A stretch of DNA of 44,378 nucleotides from assembly GCA_945897075.1 (NCBI GenBank), contig CAMDEX010000016.1:1-44378 (forward strand), in the 5' to 3' direction. Each line of letters begins with the position of its first letter. Position 1 is the first letter of the stretch. The notes under the pieces are model-generated. The model saw nothing but the letters and a program-made list of their open reading frames with translations, made no database searches and was not told where the DNA came from. This stretch comes from Litorilinea aerophila. Its GTDB lineage: Bacteria; Chloroflexota; Anaerolineae; Caldilineales; Caldilineaceae. This document shows positions 19,940 to 27,972 of the stretch, one piece after another. Position numbers and translations under genes: made by a program.

Positions 19940-21247
19940 TTATTGGTTGATCAAACGCGTCACATACTCATCGATCTGTTCAGATGAAAGCTGGCCTACA
20001 TGCCGCGCCACCACACGCCCGGCCGCATCCAGAAAATAGGTCGTTGGGAAACCGCGCACCGCATAGGCTTCGGCGATCCGGCCATCCGCATCCAAAGCGA
20101 TGGGATAACGGATGGCGTGGGTCTCCAGATAGGGCAAGACCTGCTCTCTGCCCTCGGCCACATCAATGCCAACAAATTGAATACCCTTCTCGGCATAGCG
20201 GTTGTATGCCTCCACCAGCAGAGGCGTCTGGCGCAAACAATAGGGGCACCAGGTGGTCCAGAAGCTCAGAAGGGTGGGCTGCCCAATCAAATCTGACAAC
20301 TGCAATTGGCTGTCGGCATCCGTTGCCAGGGGGAGCGCAAAGTCCGGGGCGTAGTTGCCCGCGGCCGTTCCGAAAACTGTCTGCTCAACGCTGCCCACCG
20401 AAGCTGTGGCTGTATTGTCCGTCGCCGGTGCGGCAGGGGGGGAGGGCGCGGAGAAGGCCGGATCCGCCACAAAGGGCAACAGTTGCCAGCCGCTGTCGTT
20501 GGCCGGCGTCGCCGTGGGTATGCTTGCCTCTGTGGCTGTCGTTGCCACGGCAACCGGGGCCGCAGCGTCCGCCGGCGCGCTCTCCGGGGGGGAGAGCGCC
20601 GCCACGTCCGGGCCAAAACTGATGCGTGCCCCCTGTTGCAGCAGGCGCAGGTAGTCTGCGCTTGCCAGACCCTGGGCTGCGGCCTGTTCACGCGTAAATT
20701 GATCAACGAGCAGCAATTGGGTGAAGGTAGTCTGGAAAGCCGCGCCCGATACGCCCTCGTCTGCCAGAGCGGATTCCAATGCGGGTGCGGTTACACCGTT
20801 GGCCTGCAAGAATTGTGCCAGGGCTGCGCCACTCTGCTCTGCCGCCACAACAAAACCGGCCTCGGTGGCGGCCTGCTCCACCAGCAGAGTGTTGACCAAC
20901 CGCTCCAGTACAGTACTGGGGTCATTGGCCGCGGACGTGCCGAGCAGACGGGCCATAGCCCGGTCAATGGCCTGGGCCGCGGCCAGCGCTTCTTTTTCGA
21001 TTGGCCTATCGTTTACAACGGCCAGCGGGGGATCTGCTTGCTGGGAGACAGGTTGGGGAGCTGACGGGGGCGCAGGGATCTGTTGGGCCGCGTTCACCGC
21101 GGTTGGGGCTACGCTCTCCACAACCACCGGCGCTGGTTTCTGCGCCAGGATCAGCAAAAACCCAGCCAGCAATGCCAGAGGCAACAGGGTTACTCCCGTT
21201 GCCTTCCAGAATTTGGCAGGTGCTGCCGCCCCATTTTGAGTACGCAT
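19940..21247 (-). CDS. Membrane-anchored TlpA/ResA-like thioredoxin with a foldase-like N-terminal region
   Basis: 435 residues from ATG 21247, chosen because GAGGA lies 6 nt upstream; the frame is open further back but without a comparable site. A short N-terminus is followed by one membrane helix (residues 19-36), so the rest probably lies outside the membrane. Residues 75-210 resemble SurA/PrsA N-terminal chaperone domains (LAVVNDRPIEKEAL, then VLERLVNTLLVEQAA). A Pro/Ala/Thr-rich linker follows at 215-285. Residues 295-435 form a TlpA-type thioredoxin fold with the redox motif WCPYC (cysteines 334 and 337), a conserved GRIAEAYAVRGFPTTYFLD stretch with the cis-proline, and a C-terminal helix. 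The family reduces or oxidises disulfides in exported proteins. It sits directly upstream of the giant surface-protein gene, so a role in its maturation is plausible but inferred. Confidence 0.85.
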   Translation of the reverse strand: MRTQNGAAAPAKFWKATGVTLLPLALLAGFLLILAQKPAPVVVESVAPTAVNAAQQIPAPPSAPQPVSQQADPPLAVVNDRPIEKEALAAAQAIDRAMARLLGTSAANDPSTVLERLVNTLLVEQAATEAGFVVAAEQSGAALAQFLQANGVTAPALESALADEGVSGAAFQTTFTQLLLVDQFTREQAAAQGLASADYLRLLQQGARISFGPDVAALSPPESAPADAAAPVAVATTATEASIPTATPANDSGWQLLPFVADPAFSAPSPPAAPATDNTATASVGSVEQTVFGTAAGNYAPDFALPLATDADSQLQLSDLIGQPTLLSFWTTWCPYCLRQTPLLVEAYNRYAEKGIQFVGIDVAEGREQVLPYLETHAIRYPIALDADGRIAEAYAVRGFPTTYFLDAAGRVVARHVGQLSSEQIDEYVTRLINQ

Positions 21248-21379
21248 GGCATTCCTCACCCGACCTACCGTCCAGAAAACCCGTGGGCGACATTCGCATC
21301 GCTCAGGCCACGGCTCATCCGTCAAAGACAAAGCACTAACAGCGCACTCGCGGCTAAGCGACAGCCTGTAAACGCTTTG

Positions 21380-21407
21380 ATGCTAGGTGCAAAGTATTAC
21401 AAGTCAA
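21380..21407 (-). promoter_or_regulatory. Probable promoter of the thioredoxin/giant-protein operon
   Basis: On the minus strand there is TTGACT at 21407-21402, a 16-bp spacer and TAGCAT at 21385-21380. Transcription would start near 21373, leaving a leader of about 125 nt. A perfect 6-bp inverted repeat (TCCGAC-TCT-GTCGGA, 21413-21427) lies just upstream of the -35 and could be an operator or activator site. Confidence 0.45.
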
Positions 21408-21493
21408 ATTATTCCGACTCTGTCGGAGAATGCCGCCGAGAATCCAAAAAGTAGATGTGCGTTTATTCCAACAATTTGATTCATGACGCCGTG

Positions 21494-21733
21494 TTAGTCG
21501 GTTTTCCTCATTTCGTTTGAGTTGGCGGGGTTCAACCCGAATGGGTCGAACTTTGCTGATTCACTGTTTTTGTGTAGTAGTAGTAGTTTTGGGTAGTAGT
21601 AGTTTTGGGCGAGGAAGCAGGTCACGAGCCATATGAAGTACAAAACACGAGGATTTTCACCGACCAGCCAGCGCTGGATAGGAGGGCAAGCATCTTTTAT
21701 TTGATTATAAGGCAACCTGACGTTTACTGGCAA
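21494..21733 (-). CDS. Doubtful small ORF in a repeat-rich intergenic region
   Basis: 79 residues from a TTG codon, with no ribosome-binding site that I find convincing. The composition is protein-like (for example WLVGENPRVLYFIWLV), but part of it (YYYPKLLLL) is encoded by the 16-bp tandem repeat at 21578-21609. It could be the tail of a decayed gene. I do not recognise a family. Confidence 0.2.
   Translation of the reverse strand: MPVNVRLPYNQIKDACPPIQRWLVGENPRVLYFIWLVTCFLAQNYYYPKLLLLHKNSESAKFDPFGLNPANSNEMRKTD
21578..21609. repeat. 16-bp tandem repeat, two copies
   Basis: The unit tagtagtagttttggg occurs twice in direct succession (21578-21593 and 21594-21609). Confidence 0.9.
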
Positions 21734-21793
21734 ATCAGCGGCAAGCTAGAATTCAGAACAAGAGGTCGAGGTTTGTGGAGGAAGGCGGGGAGT

Positions 21794-21827
21794 AACCTTC
21801 CCGAAAGCGCGGATGCTTCCGGGAAGG
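21794..21827 (-). terminator. Terminator-like hairpin after the ABC transporter operon
   Basis: The arms accttcccgaaagc and gcttccgggaaggt flank a 6-nt loop, with one mismatch in 14 bp. It lies 11 bp past the stop codon of the last permease gene. There is no clear T-run on the minus strand, so it may act as an mRNA 3' end rather than a classical intrinsic terminator. It closely resembles the hairpin at 38621-38654. Confidence 0.55.
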
Positions 21828-21838
21828 TGGAAGAAAAA

Positions 21839-22684
21839 TTACCCCTTGACCGCGCCGGCAGCCAGACCACCGACGACGTAGCGCTGGGCCAGAATGTAGA
21901 GGAGGACAACCGGCGTCATGGCGATCAGCGAACCGGCCATCATCGGCCCTACCATATAAATGTCGGCCCGGTAGAAGTTGGCGAGGCCCACAGAGATCAT
22001 TTTGTGTTGGTCGTCCTGGGCCAGCACCAGCGCAAAAATAAACTCGTTCCAGACATTGTTGAAGATGAAGATGGCCGCGGTGATGATGGCGGGAACCGAG
22101 AGGGGGATCACGATATGCCAGAGGGAACGCATGCGTGTGCAGCCGTCAATCAAGGACGCTTCTTCGATTTCAGACGAGAGGGTACGCAGATAGCCCATCA
22201 TCAGCCAGGTGCAAAAGGGCACGCTGAAGCTCATATTGGCGATGATCAGGCCAGGAAAGGTGTCTTTCAATCCAGCTTTCACGATAATCAGATACATGGG
22301 GATCAGCATCAGCGAGCCGGGGATGAGGTAGACAAAGAGGACGCCGCGCGCCATAGCCGCGCGTCCGGGAAAGCGCAAACGCGTCAGCGCGTACGACGCC
22401 AGCACCGAGACGACAACGACAATCGCAGTTGTCGAGAGGGCGACGATCAACGTGTTGCCCAAGTAGAGTGGGATGTGGAAATTGACGATCACATCCCGAA
22501 AATTGCTCAGGGTTGGATCCCGGGGAATCCAGGTCAGCTCCGAATAGATTTCCCCTTCGAACTTGAATGATGTGGTCACCATAAAGTAGAGGGGAAAAAG
22601 AATGAGTAGAAGGAGGACGAAGATCACGAAGGCAGAGACGATGCGGAAGACGGATTCAGGGATGCGGTCAATGATTCTTGTCAT
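21839..22684 (-). CDS. Carbohydrate ABC transporter permease, MalG/UgpE type
   Basis: 281 residues with about six membrane helices. The EAA loop that docks the ATPase is visible (EIEEASLIDGCTRMRSLWHI, then PLSVPAIITAAIF), as is the N-terminal FPLYFMVTTSFK segment typical of MalG/UgpE/LacG proteins. The protein forms half of the membrane channel for sugar or glycoside import. Its ATG overlaps the TGA of the upstream permease gene by 4 bp (ATGA), indicating translational coupling. It is the last gene of the operon. The substrate cannot be read from the sequence. Confidence 0.92.
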   Translation of the reverse strand: MTRIIDRIPESVFRIVSAFVIFVLLLLILFPLYFMVTTSFKFEGEIYSELTWIPRDPTLSNFRDVIVNFHIPLYLGNTLIVALSTTAIVVVVSVLASYALTRLRFPGRAAMARGVLFVYLIPGSLMLIPMYLIIVKAGLKDTFPGLIIANMSFSVPFCTWLMMGYLRTLSSEIEEASLIDGCTRMRSLWHIVIPLSVPAIITAAIFIFNNVWNEFIFALVLAQDDQHKMISVGLANFYRADIYMVGPMMAGSLIAMTPVVLLYILAQRYVVGGLAAGAVKG

Positions 22685-23622
22685 TCGGTGGCCTCCCTAT
22701 CCATATAACCTGCCACAACCATCACAAGCAGCCCGATAATCGGCAGCATCATAATCGGCAGCGCAGCGCCTTCACCCAAACGAAAGTTCTGCATGGCCAG
22801 ATTGTAGGTGAGTAGTGGGAATACTTCGGTTGCGCTGCTTGGTCCACCGCCTGTCAGCAGCATAGGAATGTCCAGCGTATTCATCGTCCAGATCGTGGAG
22901 AGCAGGATCACAACACCCATTACCTGGCGCAGCCCCGGCAGGGTGATGTAGCGAAAACGGGCCAGCCTGCCCGCGCCGTCCACCTTCGCCGCGTCATAGA
23001 GTTCAGACGAAATGGTCTGCATACCGGCCAGGAAAGTCAGCGCATAAAACGGATAGCCCTTCCAGACCATCACAAAGATGAGCAGCGAGATGGCCGATTC
23101 TGTTTTGGCGAGGAAGGGGAAGTTTTCACTGATCACCCCAAAACTCACCAGAATCTGGTTCAGGAGACCGGTCTGACCGTCAAATATCCAGCGCCAGACC
23201 AGCACAATGATGTAGGTGGGCAGAATCCAGGGCAACATAAAAATGCCGCGCAGGATATCGCGTCCACGGAAATTCATATTCAGTGACGCCGCCAAGATCA
23301 GCCCGACGAGAGTCTTGAGGGCAACCGCCGCCACTGTGATCAGCAGGGTGCGTACAATCATTTCTGAAAAGTCGGGCCAGCCCAAGATGTACTCGTAGTT
23401 GGCCAGCCCTACCCACCTGCCTGGGCCGCGACCGACCATCCGGTCGGTGAAGCTGATGCGGATGGCCTCGACGAAGGGATAGCCGACCATCCCCAAGACG
23501 ACGAGCAGGGCAGGCGTGACCAGCAGCCAGCCCAGCCGCACATCACCGGCAAAGAGCGAACGTTTTTTCTCGGGCCGCGAGGCAATCGCCAGGGCTGGTC
23601 GTGATAAGGTTTCTTGGCTCAT
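22681..23622 (-). CDS. Carbohydrate ABC transporter permease, MalF/UgpA type
   Basis: 313 residues. A cytoplasmic N-terminus of about 30 residues precedes six helices, with the typical AIRISFTD segment after the first. The EAA loop reads ELYDAAKVDGAGRLARFRYI followed by TLPGLRQVM. A conserved TGGGP follows, as in MalF/UgpA/LacF proteins. It pairs with the downstream MalG-type permease. No ATPase gene lies in the cluster, which is common for this group, where one shared MsmX/UgpC-type ATPase can serve several importers (family knowledge). Confidence 0.92.
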   Translation of the reverse strand: MSQETLSRPALAIASRPEKKRSLFAGDVRLGWLLVTPALLVVLGMVGYPFVEAIRISFTDRMVGRGPGRWVGLANYEYILGWPDFSEMIVRTLLITVAAVALKTLVGLILAASLNMNFRGRDILRGIFMLPWILPTYIIVLVWRWIFDGQTGLLNQILVSFGVISENFPFLAKTESAISLLIFVMVWKGYPFYALTFLAGMQTISSELYDAAKVDGAGRLARFRYITLPGLRQVMGVVILLSTIWTMNTLDIPMLLTGGGPSSATEVFPLLTYNLAMQNFRLGEGAALPIMMLPIIGLLVMVVAGYMDREATE

Positions 23623-23661
23623 TCGGGGTACCCCCTGTGGCTAAACCAAATCCGGTAGGGG

Positions 23662-23723
23662 CATAGGGTGCGGCAAGAAGTGATTCCATCAGAAAACGGG
23701 AATTTTGCCTGCCGCACCCCATG
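23662..23723 (-). promoter_or_regulatory. Intercistronic hairpin between binding-protein and permease genes
   Basis: The arms catagggtgcggca and tgccgcaccccatg (one mismatch in 14) flank a 34-nt loop, in the 120-bp gap between the binding-protein stop and the first permease. Such hairpins in importer operons often protect the upstream message or reduce read-through, so that more binding protein than permease is made. That role is inferred here. Confidence 0.5.
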
Positions 23724-23742
23724 TCCTTCCTACAATTCGTGA

Positions 23743-25140
23743 CTAGAAGAACTTGGCAAATTCGCGCTTGGAAAACTCATCCGCTTCGGCGACAGCGTCT
23801 TCCGGTGTCAAGCCGTCAATCAGCACACGCACAACCATAGTACCGATAGGCGAATCGGGGCTGCCGCCCAGTTGGGCGATGGCGGCGTTTTCATACAGCG
23901 ACGGATAGCCCGGGTAGACGCCGATCTGCGCGGCCAGATTGAATGCCTTTCGTGTGCCCTCCCACATGGGCAGGCTGTCGTACTCTTTCAGTACATTGGC
24001 CACGAAACCAGCTTCCAGCCAAGGCGCGTAAATTTCGCTGTCATAAAGGGCGCGTATCAGGTCGCTGGCCTTCTCTTTGTTCTCCGACTTGTTGGACATC
24101 ACGACTGTATAGCGCAGACTGCAATCGGTTGTATCGCGCGTGGCTTTGGGTTTGGGGGCCAGACCCATCGCCTCGGCCAACGCCGGTTTATCTTTCTTCG
24201 CTGCCACATAGATTGAAGCCGCATTGATGACCAGCAGCGCCTGCTCTTCTAGGAAGGCCTTGTTGTTGGCGGCATAGTCGTAGGCCGCGGCGTCGGGCGG
24301 GAAGAGACCCAAGTCATAGGACTCCTTGGCGAAATTGAGCGCGGCGACAGCCTCTGCCATCTTCTCGTCGGCCAGGATGATCTTGGTGCCTGTCTCATCC
24401 CAAAGATCGGCCCCGTAGTTGCGGAAGAGATCGGAACACCAACCGTCGTGGGTCAGTTTGACGATGCCAAAGCCCCAGCCATTGAGCTTCTTGCCCTGTT
24501 CCTCGGTGTACTTCGCCGCCTGCACGGTGAGGTCGCGCGTCTCGTCCCACGTCCACTGGCCTTCTGGTACGGTGAGACCCGCCGCTTCGTAGAGGTCCTT
24601 GCGGTACTGCACCATCGGTGTGTCGATGGAATAGGGCAAGAAGGAAACGACGCCATCACGGGTGACAAAGGTATCCAGGCGGGGCTGCCAACCGCTGTGC
24701 GCGTCACCGATCTCGGCAAAGAGGTCATTCAACGGTTCCAGGGCCTGGGCATCCATCATCTGTGCGGCAGGACCGCCGCCAACAAACATAACATCTGGCA
24801 GGGTTCCACCCTCAATGGCGGGCATAATTTTGGTCGCCTGGTTTGCGTCGGAATCCCGGGAGATTTCGATGGTTACATTGTTGGCCGCCGCCCACTCGTT
24901 GAGCTTCGTCTGCATAATCTCGTCGGCCGGGGGGGCAAAAGTATTCCACATCCAGAACGAGAGGTTGACAGCCTCTGCGGGTGCGGCGGTTGCCGCGGGT
25001 GCCTCCCCGCCGGATGCAGCGGGGGCCGCCGCGGGCGCTGCCGCGGGCGCAGCGCAGCCGACCAGCAGCACGCCTGCTGTGGCTAGCGCACTTGAACGCA
25101 GAAAATCACGGCGGGACAGCTTTTTCTGTACTGCGGACAT
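23743..25140 (-). CDS. Extracellular sugar-binding lipoprotein of an ABC transporter (Tat signal)
   Basis: 465 residues from ATG 25140, with GAGGAG 9 nt upstream. The N-terminus has a twin-arginine motif (SRRDFLRSS), a short hydrophobic stretch and a lipobox (LLVGC), then an alanine/proline-rich linker (AAPAAAPAA). The mature part matches family 1 sugar-binding proteins: LSFWMWNTFAPPADE near the start, a GGTLPDVMFVGGGP segment and a C-terminal AVAEADEFSKREFAKFF helix. It captures a carbohydrate outside the cell and delivers it to the two permeases encoded downstream. It is the first gene of the operon, behind a strong promoter. Confidence 0.93.
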   Translation of the reverse strand: MSAVQKKLSRRDFLRSSALATAGVLLVGCAAPAAAPAAAPAASGGEAPAATAAPAEAVNLSFWMWNTFAPPADEIMQTKLNEWAAANNVTIEISRDSDANQATKIMPAIEGGTLPDVMFVGGGPAAQMMDAQALEPLNDLFAEIGDAHSGWQPRLDTFVTRDGVVSFLPYSIDTPMVQYRKDLYEAAGLTVPEGQWTWDETRDLTVQAAKYTEEQGKKLNGWGFGIVKLTHDGWCSDLFRNYGADLWDETGTKIILADEKMAEAVAALNFAKESYDLGLFPPDAAAYDYAANNKAFLEEQALLVINAASIYVAAKKDKPALAEAMGLAPKPKATRDTTDCSLRYTVVMSNKSENKEKASDLIRALYDSEIYAPWLEAGFVANVLKEYDSLPMWEGTRKAFNLAAQIGVYPGYPSLYENAAIAQLGGSPDSPIGTMVVRVLIDGLTPEDAVAEADEFSKREFAKFF

Positions 25141-25247
25141 GGGGTTATCTCCTCGTGTGAATGGGTGAAAAAGGATAAAAGATACGAACATCTGGTCGTG
25201 CAGGATGAAGACAGGCAAGGGGGATTGCCCTTCCACAAGGCAAAAGG

Positions 25248-25276
25248 ATTGTACCTGTTGTGGGAGAAGATGTCAA
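25248..25276 (-). promoter_or_regulatory. Promoter of the sugar ABC transporter operon
   Basis: Consensus-like elements on the minus strand: TTGACA at 25276-25271, a 17-bp spacer and TACAAT at 25253-25248. The leader to the binding-protein ATG is about 100 nt. Confidence 0.75.
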
Positions 25277-25297
25277 ACAGCAAAAATCCGCGTTCTA

Positions 25298-26737
25298 TCA
25301 GCCCTCGCCCCGCACAAATGCTCTCACCCGTTGCGCGGTGGCGTTGTCAATCTGCCCCCCTGCTTCCAATTCGGCCAACACATCAGACAGCCGGTAGACC
25401 GCGTGGCCCTGAATGCCAGCCGCGGCCAGATTCGCCATCCCGCCCTGCTCCCGGTCAATCAGGACAATCGCATCCTCCACCACCAACCCGGCCTCGCGCA
25501 GCCGCTCCGCGCTCTGGATGATACTGCCCGCGCTGGTGATCAGATCCTCGATGATCACCACCCGTTCCCCCGCCTGCCACTGGCCCTCGATGACTTTGCC
25601 CGTGCCGTGCTGCTTGACTTCCTTGCGCGGGTAGATCAGCGGCGCGCCCGTTGCCAACGCGACGGCTGTGCCGATGGGTAGACCCGCATAGGGCACACCG
25701 GCGATGCGGTCGTAGGCCAGACCCGACAGGATAGCCGCGTAGGACTGCGCCGCCAGGGCCAACAGCGCCGGGCGGCTGACCAGCAGGCGCAGGTCAATGT
25801 AAAAGGGGGAACGGATGCCGCTGGCCAGTGTGAAATCGCCGAATTGGATTGCGCCCAGGGAGTGGAGAGCGGCGAGTAGGGTACGGGGGTTGGGGACTGG
25901 AGATTGGGGATTGGAGATTGGAGATTGGGAGATTGGGTGATTGGTTTGGCGCGCCCGGTTGATTTCGTCGCGCAGGGCGAGGGCCGCCGCGCGGTGATCC
26001 GCCGCGCCGGTCACGCCGCGGCTCACGGCCAGAAGGACGCCCAGCCCGTCGGGTCGCAGCCCCGCGGCCAGGGACGCCGCCAGATTGCCCCCCTGCGCAC
26101 CCACGCCGGGCACCAAAAACCAGGCATCCGGCGCAACCGCACGCACATCGGCCAGAGCCTGCGGATAGGTGGCCCCCACCACCAGCCCCACCTGTGGCGA
26201 CCAGCCTGTAGCCGTTTCGGCCACCTGCAAATAGAGCGGCTTGCCACCCGCTACGGGCAAACCCTGGAATTCACCCGCGCTGGGGTTGGAGGTGTGACAG
26301 AGGACAAACAGCCCCTTTTCGCTGTAGGCGGCGAAGGCGTCAACGCTGTCCCGCCCCAGATAGGGGCTGAGGGTGACGGCATCCACGCCCAACTCGTCAA
26401 AGCAGGCTATGGCGTAGGCCGCGGCTGTGGAGCCGACGTCGCCCCGCTTGGCATCCAACAGAACAGGGATATGGCTGGGGATGGATGCGATGGTGCGGCG
26501 CAATATTTCCATCCCTGCCGCGCCCAGCGCTTCGTAGAAAGCGATGTTCGGTTTGTAGCAGCAGACCAGCTCGGACGTGGCTTCGATGACGGCCAGATTC
26601 CAACGCAGCAGATCATCGGTCAGCGCGCCGCTGCTCCGGTAACGGTTGGGTAAACTCTCCGGTGTGGGGTCAAGCCCGACGCAGAGCAGGGAGTTATTGC
26701 GTTCAACCGCCGCGGTCAATTTGTCGTAGAAGTTCAT
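25298..26737 (-). CDS. pyrFE: Bifunctional orotidine-5'-phosphate decarboxylase / orotate phosphoribosyltransferase
   Basis: 479 residues from ATG 26737 (AAGGAG 10 nt upstream); the longer upstream frame is repeat DNA. Residues 1 to about 270 are a type 2 PyrF ([12 protein letters not shown]; catalytic [16 protein letters not shown]-terminal [11 protein letters not shown]). Residues from about 300 on are PyrE ([24 protein letters not shown]-binding motif [13 protein letters not shown]). Together they catalyse the last two steps of UMP synthesis, from orotate to OMP to UMP. Such fusions are known in several bacterial groups. The linker ([17 protein letters not shown]) is encoded by a simple repeat of a gagattgg-like unit. 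The sfsA gene lies 65 bp upstream on the same strand. Confidence 0.95.
   Translation of the reverse strand: MNFYDKLTAAVERNNSLLCVGLDPTPESLPNRYRSSGALTDDLLRWNLAVIEATSELVCCYKPNIAFYEALGAAGMEILRRTIASIPSHIPVLLDAKRGDVGSTAAAYAIACFDELGVDAVTLSPYLGRDSVDAFAAYSEKGLFVLCHTSNPSAGEFQGLPVAGGKPLYLQVAETATGWSPQVGLVVGATYPQALADVRAVAPDAWFLVPGVGAQGGNLAASLAAGLRPDGLGVLLAVSRGVTGAADHRAAALALRDEINRARQTNHPISQSPISNPQSPVPNPRTLLAALHSLGAIQFGDFTLASGIRSPFYIDLRLLVSRPALLALAAQSYAAILSGLAYDRIAGVPYAGLPIGTAVALATGAPLIYPRKEVKQHGTGKVIEGQWQAGERVVIIEDLITSAGSIIQSAERLREAGLVVEDAIVLIDREQGGMANLAAAGIQGHAVYRLSDVLAELEAGGQIDNATAQRVRAFVRGEG
25887..25948. repeat. Simple-sequence repeat inside pyrFE, encoding the domain linker
   Basis: Several tandem variants of ggagattgg / gggattgg occur in a 60-bp stretch. 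The frame stays open through it, giving an Asn/Pro/Ser/Ile-rich linker between the two enzymes. Confidence 0.85.
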
Positions 26738-26765
26738 CAGGGGATTCTCCTTATCAACCATTCTC

Positions 26766-26841
26766 AACCACGAAGACACAAAGGCACAAAGAAGAAAAAG
26801 AATTAATTCTTCTTCCTTCGTGTCTTGGTGTCTTTGTGGTT
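26766..26841. repeat. Imperfect long palindrome between sfsA and pyrFE
   Basis: A left arm starting aaccacgaagacacaaagg and a right arm ending gtgtctttgtggtt form an imperfect palindrome centred on aattaatt. Motifs of this kind (accacgaagacac...) recur between genes in many environmental bacterial genomes (recollection, not checked). The sfsA stop codon lies inside it, so the last residues of SfsA ([12 protein letters not shown]) are encoded by the repeat. Confidence 0.75.
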
Positions 26842-27657
26842 CGCATTGTTCAACATCACCGCCACTTCCCGTTCCAGCCAGACCCGGCTGGTGGTGACGC
26901 CGCAGGTATAGGCGTAGAGTTCTACGCCGCGCGCTTGCGCCCGGCCCAGGGCATCGGCAAAGTCCGGGTCGGTCTCCCGGTTGGGCGCGATGGAAATAGC
27001 GTCGGGTCGCTGGATGATGAAGACGACCGCGGCCCGCACATCCGTTGACACCAAATGCTCCAGTTCCTCCACGTGGCGGCGTCCGCGCAGGGTGGGGGCA
27101 TCGGGGAAATAGGCGCGTCCGTCCTCGTACACAAGCGTAGCCGATTTGGTCTCCACCCAGCAAACCCGCCCATCGTCACTGCGCAGGCGAAAGTCAATAC
27201 GGCTGGTCACGCCTTCCGCTAGGGTAGGGGAGGGACGCAGATTCTTATGATTTGGATTGATTGCCACTGATTTGGATTGATTTTGGTTGGGGTGCGTCGG
27301 TGTAGGACGGGGAACGACGACTTCGCGTTCGTGTTTCGTGTAGCCAGCAAAAGGCGCAAAGAAACCGGCGGCCAACCCTTCGGCAAAAAGATCGTTGGGG
27401 AGTTGGGTGTTCAGGCTGATCAGTTGGCCGTTGGCCGGGTGTTCGATGAAGCGCAGCGTGTAGGGTGTGCGCCGGTTCGGGTCTTCGGCCTTGTCCACAT
27501 AGACAGTCGCGCCTGGGATCAGCAACTCGCGCAGCCGTCCCGGATCGGGGCAGTGGGCGCGCACCGCCGCGCCGCTTGCGTGCAGCCGGGCGTGGATCAC
27601 AAAGCGGTTGGGCCGTTCCAGAAAGGTGGCCGATTCGACGGGGAAAGGGAAGTTCAT
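26803..27657 (-). CDS. sfsA: SfsA family protein (sugar fermentation stimulation protein homologue)
   Basis: 284 residues from ATG 27657 ([12 protein letters not shown]); the longer upstream frame is not conserved-looking. SfsA features are clear: a KRPNRF-like [11 protein letters not shown] start, [51 protein letters not shown] in sections, and [16 protein letters not shown]. The family has a nuclease-like fold and proposed nucleic-acid binding, but its biochemical role is unsettled. Normal length is about 230-240 residues. The excess comes from a Pro/Asn/Ser-rich insertion of about 35 residues (after [11 protein letters not shown]), encoded by simple repeats, and a repeat-encoded C-terminus. 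Both positions suggest tolerated insertions at surface loops. Confidence 0.9.
   Translation of the reverse strand: MNFPFPVESATFLERPNRFVIHARLHASGAAVRAHCPDPGRLRELLIPGATVYVDKAEDPNRRTPYTLRFIEHPANGQLISLNTQLPNDLFAEGLAAGFFAPFAGYTKHEREVVVPRPTPTHPNQNQSKSVAINPNHKNLRPSPTLAEGVTSRIDFRLRSDDGRVCWVETKSATLVYEDGRAYFPDAPTLRGRRHVEELEHLVSTDVRAAVVFIIQRPDAISIAPNRETDPDFADALGRAQARGVELYAYTCGVTTSRVWLEREVAVMLNNANHKDTKTRRKKN
27248..27282. repeat. Direct repeat inside the sfsA insertion
   Basis: The sequence tgatttggattgatt occurs at 27248-27262 and 27268-27282, within the part of sfsA that encodes the family-atypical Asn/Gln/Ser-rich loop. Confidence 0.85.
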
Positions 27658-27723
27658 ACTACGAGGACGGTCTCCGGTAGGATGCGCTGCAAGCGCGCGG
27701 CGGAAGAAAGAAGCTGTTCCCAC

Positions 27724-27935
27724 TCAGGTAAGGTGTCTGTCGGCATAGTACTTCCAGAAGTGGTAGCGTTGGGCATAGGGATCAGCGATGCGCGCACGGC
27801 ACACGCGTAAGATTTTCTCGAAAACTGCGCGGTCTTGGAGCGCAGTTCTGCCCAGTCCGCGTGCTTGCCGCGCGCGATCACGTCGTCTATGGCGGCGAGG
27901 GTCAACTGTTGATGGGTGAGATGACGGTGTAACAT
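27724..27935 (-). pseudogene. Short conserved-looking gene broken by a frameshift
   Basis: From ATG 27935 the frame reads MLHRHLTHQQLTLAAIDDV and on to WAELR near 27840, then becomes nonsense-like. Another frame takes over at the same place and reads TALQDRAVFEKILRVCRARI, then ADPYAQRYHFWKYYADRHLT, and stops at TGA 27726-27724. Joined, they would give a compact acidic protein of about 70 residues. The switch lies in a ctgcgctcc stretch, as if a few bases had been lost. It may be a real mutation or a sequencing/assembly error. A TATAAT (27947-27942) lies so close to the ATG that the message could be leaderless. I do not recall a named function. Confidence 0.6.
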
Positions 27936-27972
27936 ACTGCGATTATACAACCGAAGTCACTCTCTTACTAAT

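Larger units (their letters stand above)
21428..21838. other. Intergenic region between the surface-protein operon and the ABC transporter
   Basis: About 410 bp without a convincing gene. It holds an imperfect palindrome at 21530-21551 (GTTCAACCC-GAAT-GGGTCGAAC, one mismatch), the 16-bp tandem repeat, the doubtful 79-residue frame, and the terminator-like hairpin at its right end. Confidence 0.6.

Noticed and set aside
21248-21373. Possible riboswitch in the leader of the thioredoxin gene
   Set aside because: I could not match the conserved core of any riboswitch class I know; only generic pairing is seen.
26738-27163. Longer N-terminus for the pyrFE product
   Set aside because: The extension overlaps sfsA and the palindromic repeat; ATG 26737 has a good ribosome-binding site and fits the PyrF N-terminus.
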